DNA of 64,000 bases, from assembly GCF_963678635.1 (NCBI RefSeq), contig NW_026970609.1, forward strand, positions 1-64,000, given 5' to 3'. Of this stretch, positions 54,721 through 63,539 are shown in pieces. Origin of the DNA: Symsagittifera roscoffensis. Its lineage: Eukaryota > Xenacoelomorpha > Acoela > Convolutidae. The number at the start of each line of letters is the position of its first letter. The first letter of the stretch is position 1. Made by a program: the position numbers and the translations under genes. The notes below the pieces were generated by a model. The model saw only the letters and a list, made by a program, of their open reading frames with translations. It did no database searches and was not told the origin of the DNA.

Positions 54721-55545
54721 AAGGTAAGTGATTTTAAAAATTATTTTTCTGTCGATCAGTTGTCATGGAATCTCTTACTTTGAGCTAGTTTCTAAGGCTT
54801 CCTTCAATTGTTATCCGAATTATGGTCTTGGTTTTTTTTACAAATTTTCTACCGGAACAAAAACATCCTAAAGGAGAATGCGAGGTTACTGTTTCAGAAA
54901 TACTGAGGGAAAGATGACTTTCATCGATGGGCATTTTGAACCTGGATTGTATCCAAGTGTTGTTGACTTAGTTGTTCCCATTAATGACAAAGCTCGAAAG
55001 CGTATATGTGCACAAAATATGATTATTAGGGAGTTTATGTTATCAGCAGATCAGGTTAAACCAAAAAACTATTCATTTACCTGAGGATCAACCAGTGTTT
55101 ATATTTCAAAATGCTGATTTGGGTCGTATTTTTGGTTAACATTTACAACAAAATCAGACAGGGATAGTAATGAAAGGAAAAAGTCCACATTGTCCTCAGT
55201 ATTCTTACGACATTACAAGAACAGATTCCCTAATGATTTATAGTGATATTATAGAATCTATTATGGAATGTGATAAAAAAACTCCCTTAGTGCGTTGTAT
55301 TCTATTCATATCCAAATTATAAAACGAAGAAACAATACCTACATTACAGTACATGAATTACCATTCCTTTACAAATCTACAATTCGAAAAATTTTTAAAA
55401 AACGCTTTCCATAGCATAAAAACAGAACTCAGGGATGCTACAGGTGAAAAATTGCGTTTTTTCCATAGGAAATACAAGAGTTATTCTCTTGTTTCTTGTT
55501 TCGCAAGATTTCTGATTATATTTTTTGTTATATACTTTTTACGAA
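54721..55545 (+). pseudogene. Y gene, inner element
   Basis: The open stretch 54,878-55,084 encodes RGYCFRNTEGKMTFIDGHFE, PGLYPSVVDLVVPINDKARK and ICAQNMI. Later blocks are IFQNADLGRIFG near 55,105, YSYDITRTDSLMIYSDIIES near 55,205, and FTNLQFEKFLKNAFHSIKTE with LRDATGEKLRFF (55,353-55,470). The gene is about 260 codons long. It lies between INT and X. The minor capsid or penton idea rests on position and the jelly-roll-like strand pattern only. Confidence 0.55.
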
Positions 55546-55905
55546 AAAGTTTCTCAAAATTCTGCTATTGTTTTTATTTTTCAAGGAAAAACAAGGCAAC
55601 GTGGATGAGGTTTTGGTGCTAGTGCACAAACTCTTGGGAGAACAGCAGTTTCATTCATTAAAAAAATATTTTCCCAGCTAAAAAAAGAATCCGAGCAGGT
55701 TTATTTGTAATTGCTGCAATAGAGATTGTAGTAGTTGTTAGTGGATGAAAAAAAAACTTTTGCAAAAAAAGTTGGAACAAAAGCAGTTCGAAAACAGATG
55801 GGGGTTGGTGAAAAGAAATCCAAGCGTAGAACAAGAAGAATCATTTCTCGAAAAAGTAGTTCAAAAAACAGTCGTTCTCGCCAAAACATTTTTGACCAAC
55901 TAAAA
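55546..55905 (+). pseudogene. X gene, inner element
   Basis: FSQNSAIV near 55,552, GFGASAQTLGRTAVSFIKK near 55,608, then the open stretch with EKKTFAKKVGTKAVRKQMGV, GEKKSKRRTRRIISRKSSSK and NSRSRQNIFDQL (55,740-55,900). The last half is very basic (Lys, Arg and Ser rich), fit for nucleic-acid binding. Length is about 125 codons. The core PAAKRIG block is frameshifted. Confidence 0.6.
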
Positions 55906-57215
55906 AGAGTAATAATCAAAGTAGTCGTTTTCGTTACGCAGCTTTTACATTTTCTTCTTTGGAGATTTTTGATATAGTCCCACTTTTGGAAAGAATTTTT
56001 TCATCTTACACACAAAAATGTTTTTCCCAGTACTTCTCTAGATGAAAGCAGCAATAAGTTCGAATTTGAGAAGACCGTAATCTTCGATTGGATATGCGTG
56101 ATAACTACCTCAGTTTAAAGCTTCAATTATTCAAAGGAAGATTGTTTGATACTTTAGAAAGAGCATAATACAAAGCAATATCAGAGGAAGAGTCAGATGA
56201 GGAACCGCAGACTTCTTTCACCCATATGAACAATCTACTAAAATCTCTAAACTCCAGTTGTGAATTTTATTTTGATAATACAATGGTTTACAACGCCAAT
56301 GGATTATATCCTCATAAAGCACAAATATCGGACGAATTCAACTCGTCGACAATGAGTAATAAACGAATAGTTGCCTGTCACGGATTTAGTGTTTAAGAAT
56401 CTCCAGAAGCATTTGATATGCATCGGTTCACTGATAGAACAATTTTCTGGGATAACTTTTTCACTTTATGGCAGGCTTGCCATAAATTTATTTATTTGTG
56501 GAAAGTTATTAGTACCAAAAACCACTGTTCAAATTAAACTAATTCGAGGTAGACCTTATTTTTACAAGCTGTCTGATAATCTAAATGTTAGTCTGAAAAT
56601 TGTTGATTGTACGCTGTTTACTAGAGGAATTTTAGTAGCTGAACATAATCATTAAAACTTGCAATGGTATCTGGAAAAGGAACCTGCTCATTATAGTTAC
56701 CTGGAAACTATAGCAAGATCTTTGATCATTCCATCTTGTCGGAACCTGTTTATTCAGGAAAATGTTTTCAATAATGCCCCATTAGGAGAATAGTTGTTGC
56801 GATGAATACAAATTCAGCTGTTGCGGAATCTTTTTATGAAAATCCTTTCAAATTTAAACAACTTCAAATGAGAGAGCTTAGAATTATTCGGAAGAGCAAT
56901 CATTTCCTTGGATAGAACTTCTCCTTGTCGTACCTACATTACAACAAGGGAAGCAATGCAGTTAAACGTAGATTTTTCAGCTCTTCCTACGGAAGATTTT
57001 AAAAATCACTCTTTTCTAGGTTTTGAATTGATTTCACTACAAGATGCAGCTGAAGAGTTGCATTATCCGGCACTTAGTGGAGAAAGCTTGAGTTAAGAAA
57101 AGTTTTTTAATATCCGCTGGAGTAAGTAACTGAAGTGATATTCTTGGGAGAGAGACTCTCAATCATTCAAAAGGTTATATTCGGAACAGTCGTTAAAAAA
57201 GGTTTTGATTTCAGA
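55906..57215 (+). pseudogene. MCP: Capsid protein, inner element, near full length
   Basis: N-terminal blocks NNQSSRFRYAAFTFSSLEIF and LDESSNKFEFEKT are followed, with frame changes, by SLKLQLFKGRLFDT and YNANGLYPHKAQ-like pieces. The open stretch 56,371-56,655 encodes FSLYGRLAINLFICGKLLVP, RGRPYFYKLSDNLNVSLKI and VDCTLFTRGILVAEHNH. ETIARSLIIPSC and FIQENVFNNAP follow near 56,710. The open stretch 56,908-57,096 encodes TSPCRTYITTREAMQLNVDF, LPTEDFKN and LISLQDAAEELHYPALSGES. The end VILGRETL-like block is frameshifted. All blocks of the family occur in order, about 430 codons. Confidence 0.8.
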
Positions 57216-57239
57216 TTCATTTAAAAAAAATGTAATTAT

Positions 57240-57488
57240 TCGGAACTTTCCATCGTTCTTGTCTCTGTACTATCTTTTTTCTTTTTCTTGAGAAAAAAGG
57301 GAATCGATGCTGTTTAGTAACCTTCTTCCACTATATAAGGCTTGTGTTTGAGACTTTGTGTACTCAATACCTAAAGGCGTGTAAGTCATTGTCATACATT
57401 TTATCCTAAAGTGTTCTATCAAAATATCGTTGTCCTTGTTTTTTAGATGTAAATCAGTTAATTTATGCAAAGATGATTCTTTTTTCAC
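57240..57488 (-). pseudogene. M gene, small minus-strand protein
   Basis: An open 72-codon frame from 57,488 encodes KLTDLHLKNKDNDILIEHFR, TPLGIEYTKSQTQALYSGRR and LLNSIDSLFSQ. The copy at 61,047-61,262 shares TKS-x-x-QALY-x-x-x-R-x-LN-x, with mainly conservative differences, which favours this strand. It lies between MCP and PRO in both elements, opposite to the flanking genes. No family recognised. The true start and end are uncertain. Confidence 0.45.
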
Positions 57489-57529
57489 TTCTGCAATTTT
57501 TTGAAATAAATCCTGAGCTCAGGGTAAAG

Positions 57530-57858
57530 TACATGGTTCTTAATCTTCCGATAAATTAGCACAACTAACAAAACACTCTTTTGCAATTGTTAACTCAGCC
57601 CCAAGCAATGATAGAGGAGAGCACTAGATCATGATTGCTGGATTGGACGAAAGGAAATTTTTGCTGTTTCTTTGGGAAAAAAGAGATCAATTTACTCCTT
57701 TTTGACAAAAATTTATCGACGAATGGTTCCTCGAAAGCTACAAAAAACTGATAATTTGTGTGGATTTTACGCATTTGTTCTTTTTAAACACCTCCAGAAG
57801 AACTTGATAAATGTCTTTGATGTGCATGTTTTGAATTTCATGAGTACTTTTACGTAAA
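57530..57858 (+). pseudogene. PRO: Adenain-like cysteine protease, inner element
   Basis: Blocks KHSFAIVNSAPSND near 57,565, RGEH followed by a TAG (57,625) in place of the usual Trp, then IMIAGLDERKFLLFL near 57,628. The open stretch 57,672-57,857 continues with KLQKTDNLCGFYAFVLFKHL and INVFDVH, in which the Cys at 57,759-57,761 is the expected nucleophile after the Gln oxyanion-hole residue. So His and Cys are both present, but a stop and a frameshift separate them. This is the PRO of Polintons, expected to be a virion maturation protease. Confidence 0.75.
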
Positions 57859-57989
57859 AAAATGTTTTTTTTTAATAGTAAGTATAAGCTTTTGGAGTAA
57901 GGTTATGATAAGACGTAGTGAATTGTTTATTTATTTATGTAAGTTATTTCTTCATATTCCTTAATTTTTTTAACGAAAAGTATCTTAGC

Positions 57990-58770
57990 AACTAACTTTT
58001 AGACGAAATTCACAGAGAAGGATAATAGAATATGGACGATGTAGTCCTCCATTTGAAAGAACTAACGACAGAAAGGAAAATTTTGCTAAAAATGTAAGCA
58101 ACTTCTAGTAAATTGTATAGATTCCTAAAAGTTTACTCTGAGAAAGATAGAAAAACTATCCTACAAAAATATGAGACACGAAAAGAAAACGAAACTATAC
58201 TCTTCTACTTTTACAGGGGCAGAGCAATCGACAAATTTGGATGATTTTTTTTGATACTTCAGAAACTTTACAGAATTTTTAAAAGATCAGAGACAAAGTG
58301 ATAAAAGAGAACTGAGAATAATCGTTGCAAAAATATGACAGAAAAATTAACATGTTGAAGTAAAAACGAGAACTGGACAAAAACTGTCGATTGGTCAAAC
58401 CTTGAAGCTTTTTAGATATTTATAACTTGATTCTACTGAAAATCCATGCAGTTTTGAATGGATCTGTCATCCTTTCTTCCGATAACCTGGGTAGTTAAGG
58501 ATTAAGTGAGATAAAAAAATGTAATCAAACGTGAGGAGCTATCAAGATTCCCCTGATTTCGCGTGAACTCGAATGATTAACCTGTCAAAGATATTCCCCT
58601 CTTGTCCATTTTCCCCAGATAATCTAAGGGAATATCAATAAGATGAAATAAGTTTTTGGTAGACTTTGTTTGAGAAAAAAAAAATCCTGTGATAAATTAG
58701 TTAAGACAAACTTTCACGATAAACTTTTCATGGTAAGTTTTTTATTCGCAAGTTAAATTTAAAAATTTTA
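57990..58770 (+). pseudogene. CC gene, coiled-coil-like protein after protease
   Basis: An open start at 58,032 reads MDDVVLHLKELTTERKILLK. Further pieces in other frames are YSEKDRK near 58,133, KYETRKENETILFYFYRGRA near 58,168 and FDTSE near 58,250. High Lys, Glu and Leu content with heptad-like spacing suggests a helical or coiled-coil protein of about 130 residues. It is the last gene before the right inverted repeat. No family recognised. Confidence 0.4.
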
Positions 58771-58809
58771 AAAAACTCTCTAAAAATTGCCATTCCAATG
58801 TTTTGTAAG

Positions 58810-59146
58810 AAAAGGTCGCCCTTTTTTATCACAAAGTGTTAGCAAAGAAAATCAAGTACCGGCAAAATTGAGCTTCAAAAAATTCGGGTTTCAATTTTTT
58901 TTTAAAACTTACTATCTTACCATCTGAAACTACGACCAATCTTAGTACACTGGAATATCCATTCCCACGTAATACATATTAGAAATTCGGGTTCCAAAGT
59001 GAAACCTTACTAGTTCCATTCTCTATCTTAGTAAACTTGGAAATCTATTCCCTATGGTAATACATAGGGTGGGGACTGGGTACTCTATAGCCTATGTTAA
59101 TATATGGGGGTCCTCTCAAACGCCCCTTTGCTGAACTGTCCCGTCA
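58810..59146 (-). repeat. Right terminal inverted repeat
   Basis: Its reverse complement aligns with 27,413-27,830. Matching plus-strand words here are ATCTGAAACTACGACCAA (58,921), ATTCCCACGTAATACA (58,960), TAATACATAGGGTGGGGAC (59,049), TACTCTATA (59,070) and CTGAACTGTCCCGTCA (59,131) at the very end. Confidence 0.85.
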
Positions 59147-59855
59147 TTTACTTCTTACGATTAAGGATACGCACCTTTTTGATTTAATTTTGAATTCTCC
59201 TAGAATTAAACTGAACCAGTCAGAAATCATGAAAGGGATTCAGTCAGACTTTAGTGTGTGCACTAAATCAAAAAACACATATTTTCCCGATCTTTATTTT
59301 AGAGTTTTTGGAGCTTCTCAAATTCCACCTAATTTGTTACCAACAAAAACGCCAGATAAAAAGACAGAAGAACTTGAATCCCTTTCAAAAGTTAAATCTG
59401 AACAGAGTGTATCATAGGGCTAGAGCTGCGTACATTCATATTCAAAACTTGAGTAAAGCGAGTGACTTTCCGAAAAAGAAATTAGAACAATTCTTACAAA
59501 GCAAGACATTCATCACAAACGTTGGTCCACCTATCAAGCGTTTCCGGAGACTTCAAGCTTTTTCTAATTAAATCAATAAAATCTCGTGTATGGATTTGGG
59601 TTTTGTGGACAAATTAGCTGGTCAAAACGATGAAGCCAAATATTTATCGATGACTGTTGCTGTTTTCCGGGATTTTTCAGAGTTCAAAAATGAACACAAA
59701 ATCTGCCAAAGGCACTTTAAAAGCTTTAAAACGTGATTTCGCGAAAAATCAATCCTGGAAAACTTTGGGTTGATAAAGAACAGAATATGGGTGAACTTTT
59801 GAGAAAAACATTGAAGTTTACTCAAGAGGGAGTGAAACAAAAGCTGCATATTATA
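59147..59855 (+). pseudogene. INT: Integrase of the outer Polinton, resumed after the insertion
   Basis: Open frames carry THLFDLILNSPRIKLNQSE (59,173 on), FGASQIPPNLLPTKTPDKKT, then AAYIHIQNLSKASDFPKKKL and VGPPIKRFRRLQAFSN (to 59,571). The core continues with CMDLGFVDKLAGQNDEAKYL (first Asp, near 59,589), FREKSILENF and LWVDKEQN (second Asp, near 59,765). The Glu of the DDE triad is lost: after KQKLH the sequence jumps to X near 59,855. The 5' part of this gene lies at 27,196-27,412, on the other side of the inner element. Confidence 0.8.
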
Positions 59856-59925
59856 TGTAACTTCAAATATAGACGAAAAAACGCAAAAAAGTTGCAAAAG
59901 ATGTTAAAAAAAACGCTCGAAAGAT
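59856..59925 (+). pseudogene. X gene sliver
   Basis: About 70 bases reading RRKNAKKLQKM or, in the X frame, KKVAKDVKKNA match the middle of X. It links INT to MCP through a deletion of the INT end, all of Y and most of X. Confidence 0.4.
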
Positions 59926-60985
59926 GCGTGATAGCCACTCAGTTTAAAGCTTCACTTAATCAAAGGAAGATTGTTTGATGCTTTCAAAAAAGAAAAAGTA
60001 GAACATGGATCAAAATTGGAGGAAGATTCAGATCAGAAACCACACACTAGCTTCACTTACCTAAATAATCTACTACAACCTCTATTCACAAATTGTGAAA
60101 TTTCTTCTAATAATACAAAGGTATACAAATCCAATGGGTTTTGTTCTCATGAAGCACAAATATTGAACGAATTCAACTTGTCGGCAGTGAGTAAAAAGGG
60201 AAAACTTGCTTGGCATGGATATAGTTTTGAAGAATTTCCGGGAGCATTTGGTATTTATACGTTCACTGATAGAGCGAACTTTTTAGGAATAGGATAACTT
60301 TTTTCTTTATGGCAGGCTTGCCATTGATTTGATAATTTGTGAGAGTTTCTTAATACAAAACCGAGCTAGACCTAATTTTTACATGCTGTCTGATAATTAA
60401 TCTTTTAGTCTGAGTATTGTCGATTGTTAGCTGTTTACTAGAAGAATTCTAGTAGCATAATCTAATCATCAAAACTTGGAATGGAATCTGTAACCGGAAC
60501 GTGCTCATTAAAGTTACATAGAAACTATAGCAAGAAAGAAATTTAATCATTCAATCTTGTCAAAAACATTTTATTCAGAAAAATGTTTTCAATAATGCCC
60601 CAATCAGAAGAAAAGCTGTTGCATTGAACAAAAATTCAGCTGTCGAGGGATCTTTTCAACAAAACCTTCCAACTATCAACAGTTTCAGGTGAGAGAGGTT
60701 TGAATTATTCAGGGTGTAAGAGCAATTATTAAATTGGATACAGTTTCTCTTGTCGCCTCTTTATTACAACAATGAAAGCAGTGCACTTAATGAAGATTTT
60801 CCAGAACTTCGTTTGGAAGAAATAGTATGATTTGACTTCAATACAGGATGCAGCTTAACAGTTGCTTTATCCAAACCTTAACGGAGAAAGCTTGGGAAGA
60901 AAAATATTTTTCCAATTTCCCTTGGAGCAAGTAACGGAGGTGATAGTCTAGGGAGAAAGACTACCAAACATTCAAATTTCTCTTT
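59926..60985 (+). pseudogene. MCP: Capsid protein of the outer element
   Basis: It begins in the MRDSHSV segment. The open stretch 59,971-60,297 encodes FDAFKKEKVEHGSKLEEDSD, KPHTSFTYLNNLLQPLFTNC, SNGFCSHEAQILNEFNLSAV, KGKLAWHGYSFEEFPGAFGI and TFTDRANFLG. Later blocks, frameshifted, are FSLWQACH-region, RARPNFYMLS-like near 60,365, SNHQNLEWNL near 60,460, ETIARKK near 60,520, SNYQQFQVREV near 60,673, and FPLEQVTEVIV-type bases near 60,915-60,950. The N-terminal sixty residues are missing. Confidence 0.75.
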
Positions 60986-60999
60986 TTGCGTTTTCAGCT

Positions 61000-61262
61000 T
61001 CTTATAAAAATGTTGTATTTTTTGGGACTTTCCAATGTTGTTGTCTCTATCTTCTCTGTTCCATCGTTTTTGTACTATCTATTTTGTATTTCTTCTGAGG
61101 TAAAAATCCAGAAAAAGTAGAGATTGAAGGCTGTTTAATTGAGAACCCGAGACATTTCTTCAATCTAGTTTGTAAAACAGCATTCAAAAATCGTTGCTCG
61201 CCGTATAAAGCTTGTGCATGGGACTTGGTTGAATAAATAGTTAAAAGCATGTCAGTCATCAT
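61000..61262 (-). pseudogene. M gene, outer element
   Basis: A 71-codon frame from 61,262 encodes TDMLLTIYSTKSHAQALYGE, RFLNAVLQTRLKKCLG and ISTFSGFLPQKKYK. The TKS-x-x-QALY and R-x-LN residues are shared with 57,240-57,488. Position between MCP and PRO is the same. Confidence 0.45.
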
Positions 61263-61411
61263 TCTTTTTTTTTGAATTTCTAAACTGCTCTATCAAATAA
61301 TCATTTTTTTTTTCAAACTAACAAACTATCATTATTTATGCTTGTCATTATTGTAAAACTATCTTATCATATTATCTAATTCAAGTTTCTCTCTGTTTCA
61401 TGAAATGGTGA

Positions 61412-61549
61412 TCAAAACAATTTTCGCACCTCGTAGTCTTTCACCACCTGGTCCAGATCGTCTAATTTGTCTTCCATAGCATCTGCCACTTTTTTCATCT
61501 GCTCAATTTCCAAGTCACCCTCTAGGTCTCCTAGCTTAGACAGCACATC
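61412..61549 (-). CDS. Candidate terminal exon of a non-Polinton gene
   Basis: On the minus strand an AG acceptor preceded by a T-rich tract (CCTTTTTTTATCTGTATGTAG) leads into a 46-codon open exon ending in TGA at 61,412-61,414. It encodes DVLSKLGDLEGDLEIEQMKK, VADAMEDKLDDLDQVV and KDYEVRKLF: acidic, helical and without any lesion. Its G+C content (about 46 percent by eye) is well above that of its surroundings. I do not recognise the protein; a helical or coiled-coil segment of a host cytoplasmic or cytoskeletal protein is possible. It is unrelated to any Polinton gene in the window. Whether the gene is live or a captured fragment cannot be decided here. Confidence 0.6.
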   Translation of the reverse strand, partial: DVLSKLGDLEGDLEIEQMKKVADAMEDKLDDLDQVVKDYEVRKLF

Positions 61550-61646
61550 CTACATACAGATAAAAAAAGGTTGTACTAATTTGTTCATGAAAACCGAAGT
61601 TTATACCTTTTTAAAATTCCACAGCAAAAACTTTATTAGTTTATAC

Positions 61647-61679
61647 CTCTTTAATTTTCAGGAGCCTTTCATGATTAAC
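61647..61679 (-). CDS. Candidate upstream exon joined to 61,412-61,549
   Basis: On the minus strand, AVNHERLLKIKE is followed by a GT donor (AAAGAG|GTATAAAC). It is in phase with the exon at 61,549, 97 bases away. The 5' limit is uncertain: an AG lies just before, and a TAA in the same frame further back requires an intron there. Short exon length makes this less certain than the terminal exon. Confidence 0.4.
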
Positions 61680-61899
61680 AGCTTTCAATTACAAACTCAA
61701 CATGAAAAAGCTAGATCAATTGGTATTGTTTTTCTTATTCCTCTTCTTTTTAATTGTGCTTTGTTCTTTCATCATCATTACAGCAATCATTTTTGCATGA
61801 TTTTGTCAAAATCACGGGAACAAACTAACAAACTAACAAACGTAAATCAAACTAACAAACGTAAATCAGCTGACAATTGCAAAAATTGATAACTTTTTT

Positions 61900-62190
61900 T
61901 TTCTGCAACTTATCCAAAGATGTACAGAGTTCAGATTCAAGTAGATGGGATCCTACCCCTCTGAGAAAGAACCTCAAGGATCAAAAAATTCTTTTGCTAT
62001 AACTAACTCAGCCCCAACATAAAAGTTTTCGCGAATGGCTCCTCGGAAGCTAAAAAAACCTGATAATTTATGCGGCTTTTGTACAATTATTTTATTAATT
62101 GTTCTTTTTAAATTCTACGTCAGAAACTTGAAAATTATTCAAGATGTACATGTTTTGAAATTTATCAGTAAGTTTATGTAAAGCAGCATT
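61900..62190 (+). pseudogene. PRO: Protease of the outer element, His region deleted
   Basis: LTNSAPT-like near 62,004 is followed at once by MAPRKLKKPDNLCGFCTI (62,036 on), so the stretch with the catalytic His is deleted. The Cys codon is intact at 62,071-62,073. The end VRNLKIIQDVHVLKF follows in a shifted frame. Confidence 0.65.
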
Positions 62191-62395
62191 TTTTGTAAGT
62201 TTAAATTTTTTCAGTAAATTTACTATACGATGCAGTGAATAGCTTAGTTAATTATGTATTTTGACTATTTATTTTTCTCGTTTTTTTTTTACAAAAAGCA
62301 ACTTAGCAACTAACATTTTTGGTGAAATACACGGAGAATGACGATGGAATACGGACGTTGTAGTCCCCCAATTGATAGAATTAACGATCAAATTA
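62191..62395 (+). pseudogene. CC gene 5' fragment
   Basis: GAGAATGACGATGGAATACGG, GGACGTTGTAGTCCCCCAATTG and the ACGATCAAATTAGGA block match the start of CC at 58,010-58,080. It stops at about 62,395, where G2 sequence starts. Confidence 0.45.
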
Positions 62396-62985
62396 GGACG
62401 TAGACGCACAAATACATCATTTTGAGAAGACTCTGCATAATGCTAGAAGACAACTTCACACAGGGTACCGATCCGATTGCAAAAAGAAAACAGAAATTAA
62501 AGAATATTGTAGAAATGGAAATCAACGGAAAAATAATTTATTTTTACAGCTACAAAGAGAAGAATCTGATAAAATACTCGATAAACATCCTTAATCTTCA
62601 AAAAGTCTTGTATCAATAATGACGAAAGCACTGTTGAAAACAAACATACAGAAGTTGAATGAAATTGAAGAATGTTTATATTTAAACTGCAAGATTTCTC
62701 TTAATACACAAAACGCAAAAACTTACTTGTTTTGTTTTGGACCCGCACAAAAACTTGAAACAAATGGCGCCTTAATTGGATACGGAAACTCCTCTATGGA
62801 TTTTGTTTAAAAAAAATCCAACTCATTAGACTACGTGCAATTCTGCAGTAATCTTCTGAATCTGTGAAATCAACTACGAAAAAAGGAGCTGGGTATTTTT
62901 TTGGCGCACCTAGTCTCCCCAGTTCATGCTTTTTTGGTCACGTGATTTGACAACTTTTCAGTTTATATGTTAAAAAATTTTCTTC
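62396..62985 (+). pseudogene. G2 gene of a further element segment
   Basis: The open stretch 62,422-62,619 encodes DPIAKRKQKLKNIVEMEING, then KIIYFYSYKEKNLIKYSINI. The second frame (62,619-62,810) carries EIEECLYLNCKISLN, FGPAQKLETNGALIGYGNSS. The SFPFGGL part is shortened to ALIGYG. The CACCTAGTCTCCCCAGTTCATG end block follows near 62,910. Confidence 0.45.
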
Positions 62986-63029
62986 AACGTTATATGCATT
63001 GTTCGATTGTTAATCATTCTAACCAAAAC

Positions 63030-63490
63030 CTCCAGAGAAAACAGTTAACAGAATGGGCCTGGTTGTACCGAATAGAGAATGTTTTAAAAAATTTTAAAGA
63101 AAGAATTTGGAGTTTATAAGTATGGAAAAACTGTAGAACATTCCTTCCCTCCTACAAAAAAATTCAAACCAACATCCTAGATTTTTGATATACAAATCAT
63201 CTCATAGAATCAGTTGGAGCAGTGGAGACCAAAAAAAAATTGAAAAATTTCGAAACCACAGAAACGGAAAAATGTTTTGAAAAATGTAAGATTCTGTCAA
63301 AAATTTAGGAAACAAAGTTAAGTAAATTGGATGGCTACGCTTGTCCAAAAGCTCAGTATTTGATATTCAAAGATAAAGAATGTGATTGAAGATGTAGCTG
63401 CTACCCATTTTGTCATGAAAAAACTCTTTACTGTGCAAAAAGAAAAGCATTTGGATAGAGAAAACGGACACGATGATTTTTTCACAAATT
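63030..63490 (+). pseudogene. D gene, last copy
   Basis: Blocks in order: RECF-like near 63,080, RIWSL/FGVYKYGKTVEHSF near 63,107, PPTKKFKPTS near 63,150, ISWSSGDQKK-like near 63,208, NFETTETEKCF near 63,248, LDGYACPKAQYL near 63,326, KDKECDXRCSCYPFCH near 63,372 and LHCAKRKAFG near 63,435. All in mixed frames. Confidence 0.55.
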
Positions 63491-63539
63491 GTAAATCAAA
63501 AAAACCTTGTTGAAATACTTTTGTTAAACTTTATTTATA

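Larger units (their letters stand above)
49329..56585 (+). repeat. P-to-MCP tandem duplication, copy 2
   Basis: Second copy; it retains the INT end and Y that copy 1 lost. Divergence between copies is low (a few percent), with several independent indels in homopolymers. Confidence 0.95.
27413..59146 (+). mobile_element. Inner Polinton/Maverick element nested in another Polinton
   Basis: Inverted terminal repeats at 27,413-27,830 and 58,810-59,146 bound a full Polinton gene set: POLB on minus, then S, N, P, G2, D, ATP, INT, Y, X, MCP, M, PRO and CC. The ends are TG and CA, and TTTA directly precedes and follows the element. The flanks on both sides belong to one integrase gene, so this is an insertion into an older Polinton. 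The 31.7-kb length exceeds the usual 15-20 kb because three internal tandem duplications add roughly 14 kb. All genes carry disabling changes, so the element is a relic. Confidence 0.85.
61315..61860. mobile_element. Insert with non-Polinton exons, bounded by AAACTAACAAAC repeats
   Basis: Compared with 57,400-57,500 and 13,390-13,480, the M-PRO interval here carries about 540 extra bases. AAACTAACAAAC occurs at 61,315 on the left, and the related AACTAACAAAC(GTAAATC) words are repeated on the right (61,823-61,866). The insert contains the spliced-looking exons described below. Capture of host DNA by template switching is one explanation; the mechanism is not shown. Confidence 0.5.

Noticed and set aside
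61467..61889. 140-codon plus-strand frame
   Set aside because: Its start is the antisense of the candidate minus-strand exon at 61,412-61,549, and the rest is low-complexity AT-rich text.
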